Part shown: one piece after another, positions 4,876 to 5,359 of the stretch
Numbering within the stretch: the stretch's first letter is position 1
How the letters are laid out: each line of letters begins with the position of its first letter
Origin: Rhodospirillales bacterium
GTDB lineage: Bacteria > Pseudomonadota > Alphaproteobacteria > Acetobacterales > Acetobacteraceae
Direction: 5' to 3'
Assembly (NCBI GenBank): GCA_025352915.1
Contig: JANXSA010000080.1
Span: forward strand, 1-5,359
Length of the DNA: 5,359 nucleotides
The notes under the pieces: generated by a model
Told to the model about the DNA's origin: nothing
The model's input: only the letters and a program-made list of their open reading frames with translations
The model's database searches: none
Translations under genes and position numbers: made by a program

Positions 4876-5325
4876 TCAACCGGCATTCGCGTTGCGCTCA
4901 TAATAGACGAAATCATGCACCTGCCCGGCAAACCGGCGGCTGTAGCCCCGCGTTAGCACCCAGCCCGCGCGCTCGTAGAACCGGCGCGCGGCGTGGTTGG
5001 CGCGGAAACACTCCAGGCTGCATGTCCCACGCGCGACCGCCTCGGCCAGCAACGCCCGTCCGGCGCCGCTGCCCTGTGCGGCCGGGTCGATGAACAGCAT
5101 ATCCAGGTGGTGCGCGCTCACCAGCGAGAATCCCGCGATCCGGCCGGCGATCTCGGCGAGGCGCAGCCGCTCCAGGCTGGCGCTGAAACGCGGTTCGAAC
5201 GACGCCGAGTCCCGTCGCGCCAATTCGCCGGCATCCAGGATTGTCGCGAAGGCCGCGCGATAGGACGTGCTGGCCATTTCGGCCAGGCCGGCGACATCGC
5301 CCGCCACCGCTGGCCGCACGATCAC
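4876..5325 (-). CDS. GNAT-family N-acetyltransferase
   Basis: A 149-residue single-domain acetyltransferase of the Gcn5-related family, transferring an acetyl group from acetyl-CoA to an amine. The acceptor is unknown. The family core is visible: N-terminal 'IVRPAVAGDVAGLAEM' (2-17), strand 'AGFSLVSAHHLDMLFIDP' (64-81), the acetyl-CoA pyrophosphate loop 'QGSGAGRALLAEA' (84-96), then motif B 'LECFRANHAARRFYERAGW' (104-122) with N110 and Y117. The 'HHLDMLFIDPAAQGSGAGRA' pattern and the length near 150 are typical of the PhnO/RimI-like free-standing class. The start is a GTG at 5325 with a G-rich GGGGGAA run a few bases upstream. No ATG fits better. It faces the small-gene run with a 23-base gap and no recognisable terminator, and is probably independent of it. 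Confidence 0.92.
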   Translation of the reverse strand: MIVRPAVAGDVAGLAEMASTSYRAAFATILDAGELARRDSASFEPRFSASLERLRLAEIAGRIAGFSLVSAHHLDMLFIDPAAQGSGAGRALLAEAVARGTCSLECFRANHAARRFYERAGWVLTRGYSRRFAGQVHDFVYYERNANAG

Positions 5326-5359
5326 GGATTCCCCCGCAGACGCGGGTCCAGTGTATCGC

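Overview
This is a GC-rich window from a proteobacterial chromosome. Three things point to an alphaproteobacterium, most likely Rhodospirillales or Acetobacteraceae: the heavy GC bias at third codon positions, a short alphaproteobacterial-style cold-shock protein followed by small basic conserved proteins, and a sugar ABC binding protein carrying the 'WDHWVP' motif. The lineage is an inference from family resemblance, since there is no rRNA or other marker here.

The left two thirds (1-3385) is a catabolic block on the minus strand. In transcription order it holds dgoK (2-dehydro-3-deoxygalactonokinase), dgoA (2-dehydro-3-deoxy-6-phosphogalactonate aldolase), a class II (fumarase/aspartase superfamily) lyase of the 3-carboxy-cis,cis-muconate cycloisomerase type, and after a 193-base gap the N-terminal part of a Tat-exported ABC solute-binding protein that runs off the left edge. 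DgoK and DgoA together turn 2-keto-3-deoxygalactonate into pyruvate and glyceraldehyde 3-phosphate, the last two steps of the De Ley-Doudoroff galactose/galactonate pathway. The dgoK and dgoA frames overlap by 10 bases. The lyase follows dgoA after 39 bases, and its ribosome binding site is buried in a perfect 7-bp hairpin, which suggests coupling to dgoA translation. The lyase has no obvious job in galactonate breakdown and is the main functional puzzle.

The middle (3386-3891) holds a solitary short Flp-type pilin gene on the minus strand and a 12-bp tandem repeat between that gene and dgoK. A divergent, less GC-rich spacer of about 250 bases separates the pilin gene from the cold-shock gene.

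The right part (3892-4852) is a plus-strand run of four small genes: a CspA-family cold-shock protein, a 66-residue conserved hypothetical, a highly charged helical protein of 64-78 residues, and a 76-residue conserved hypothetical with a near-perfect Shine-Dalgarno. The last two genes overlap by 14 bases. A 29-bp tandem duplication covers the end of the 66-residue gene. A convergent GNAT acetyltransferase on the minus strand closes the window (4876-5325). No tRNA, rRNA, CRISPR array, transposase or convincing intrinsic terminator was seen.
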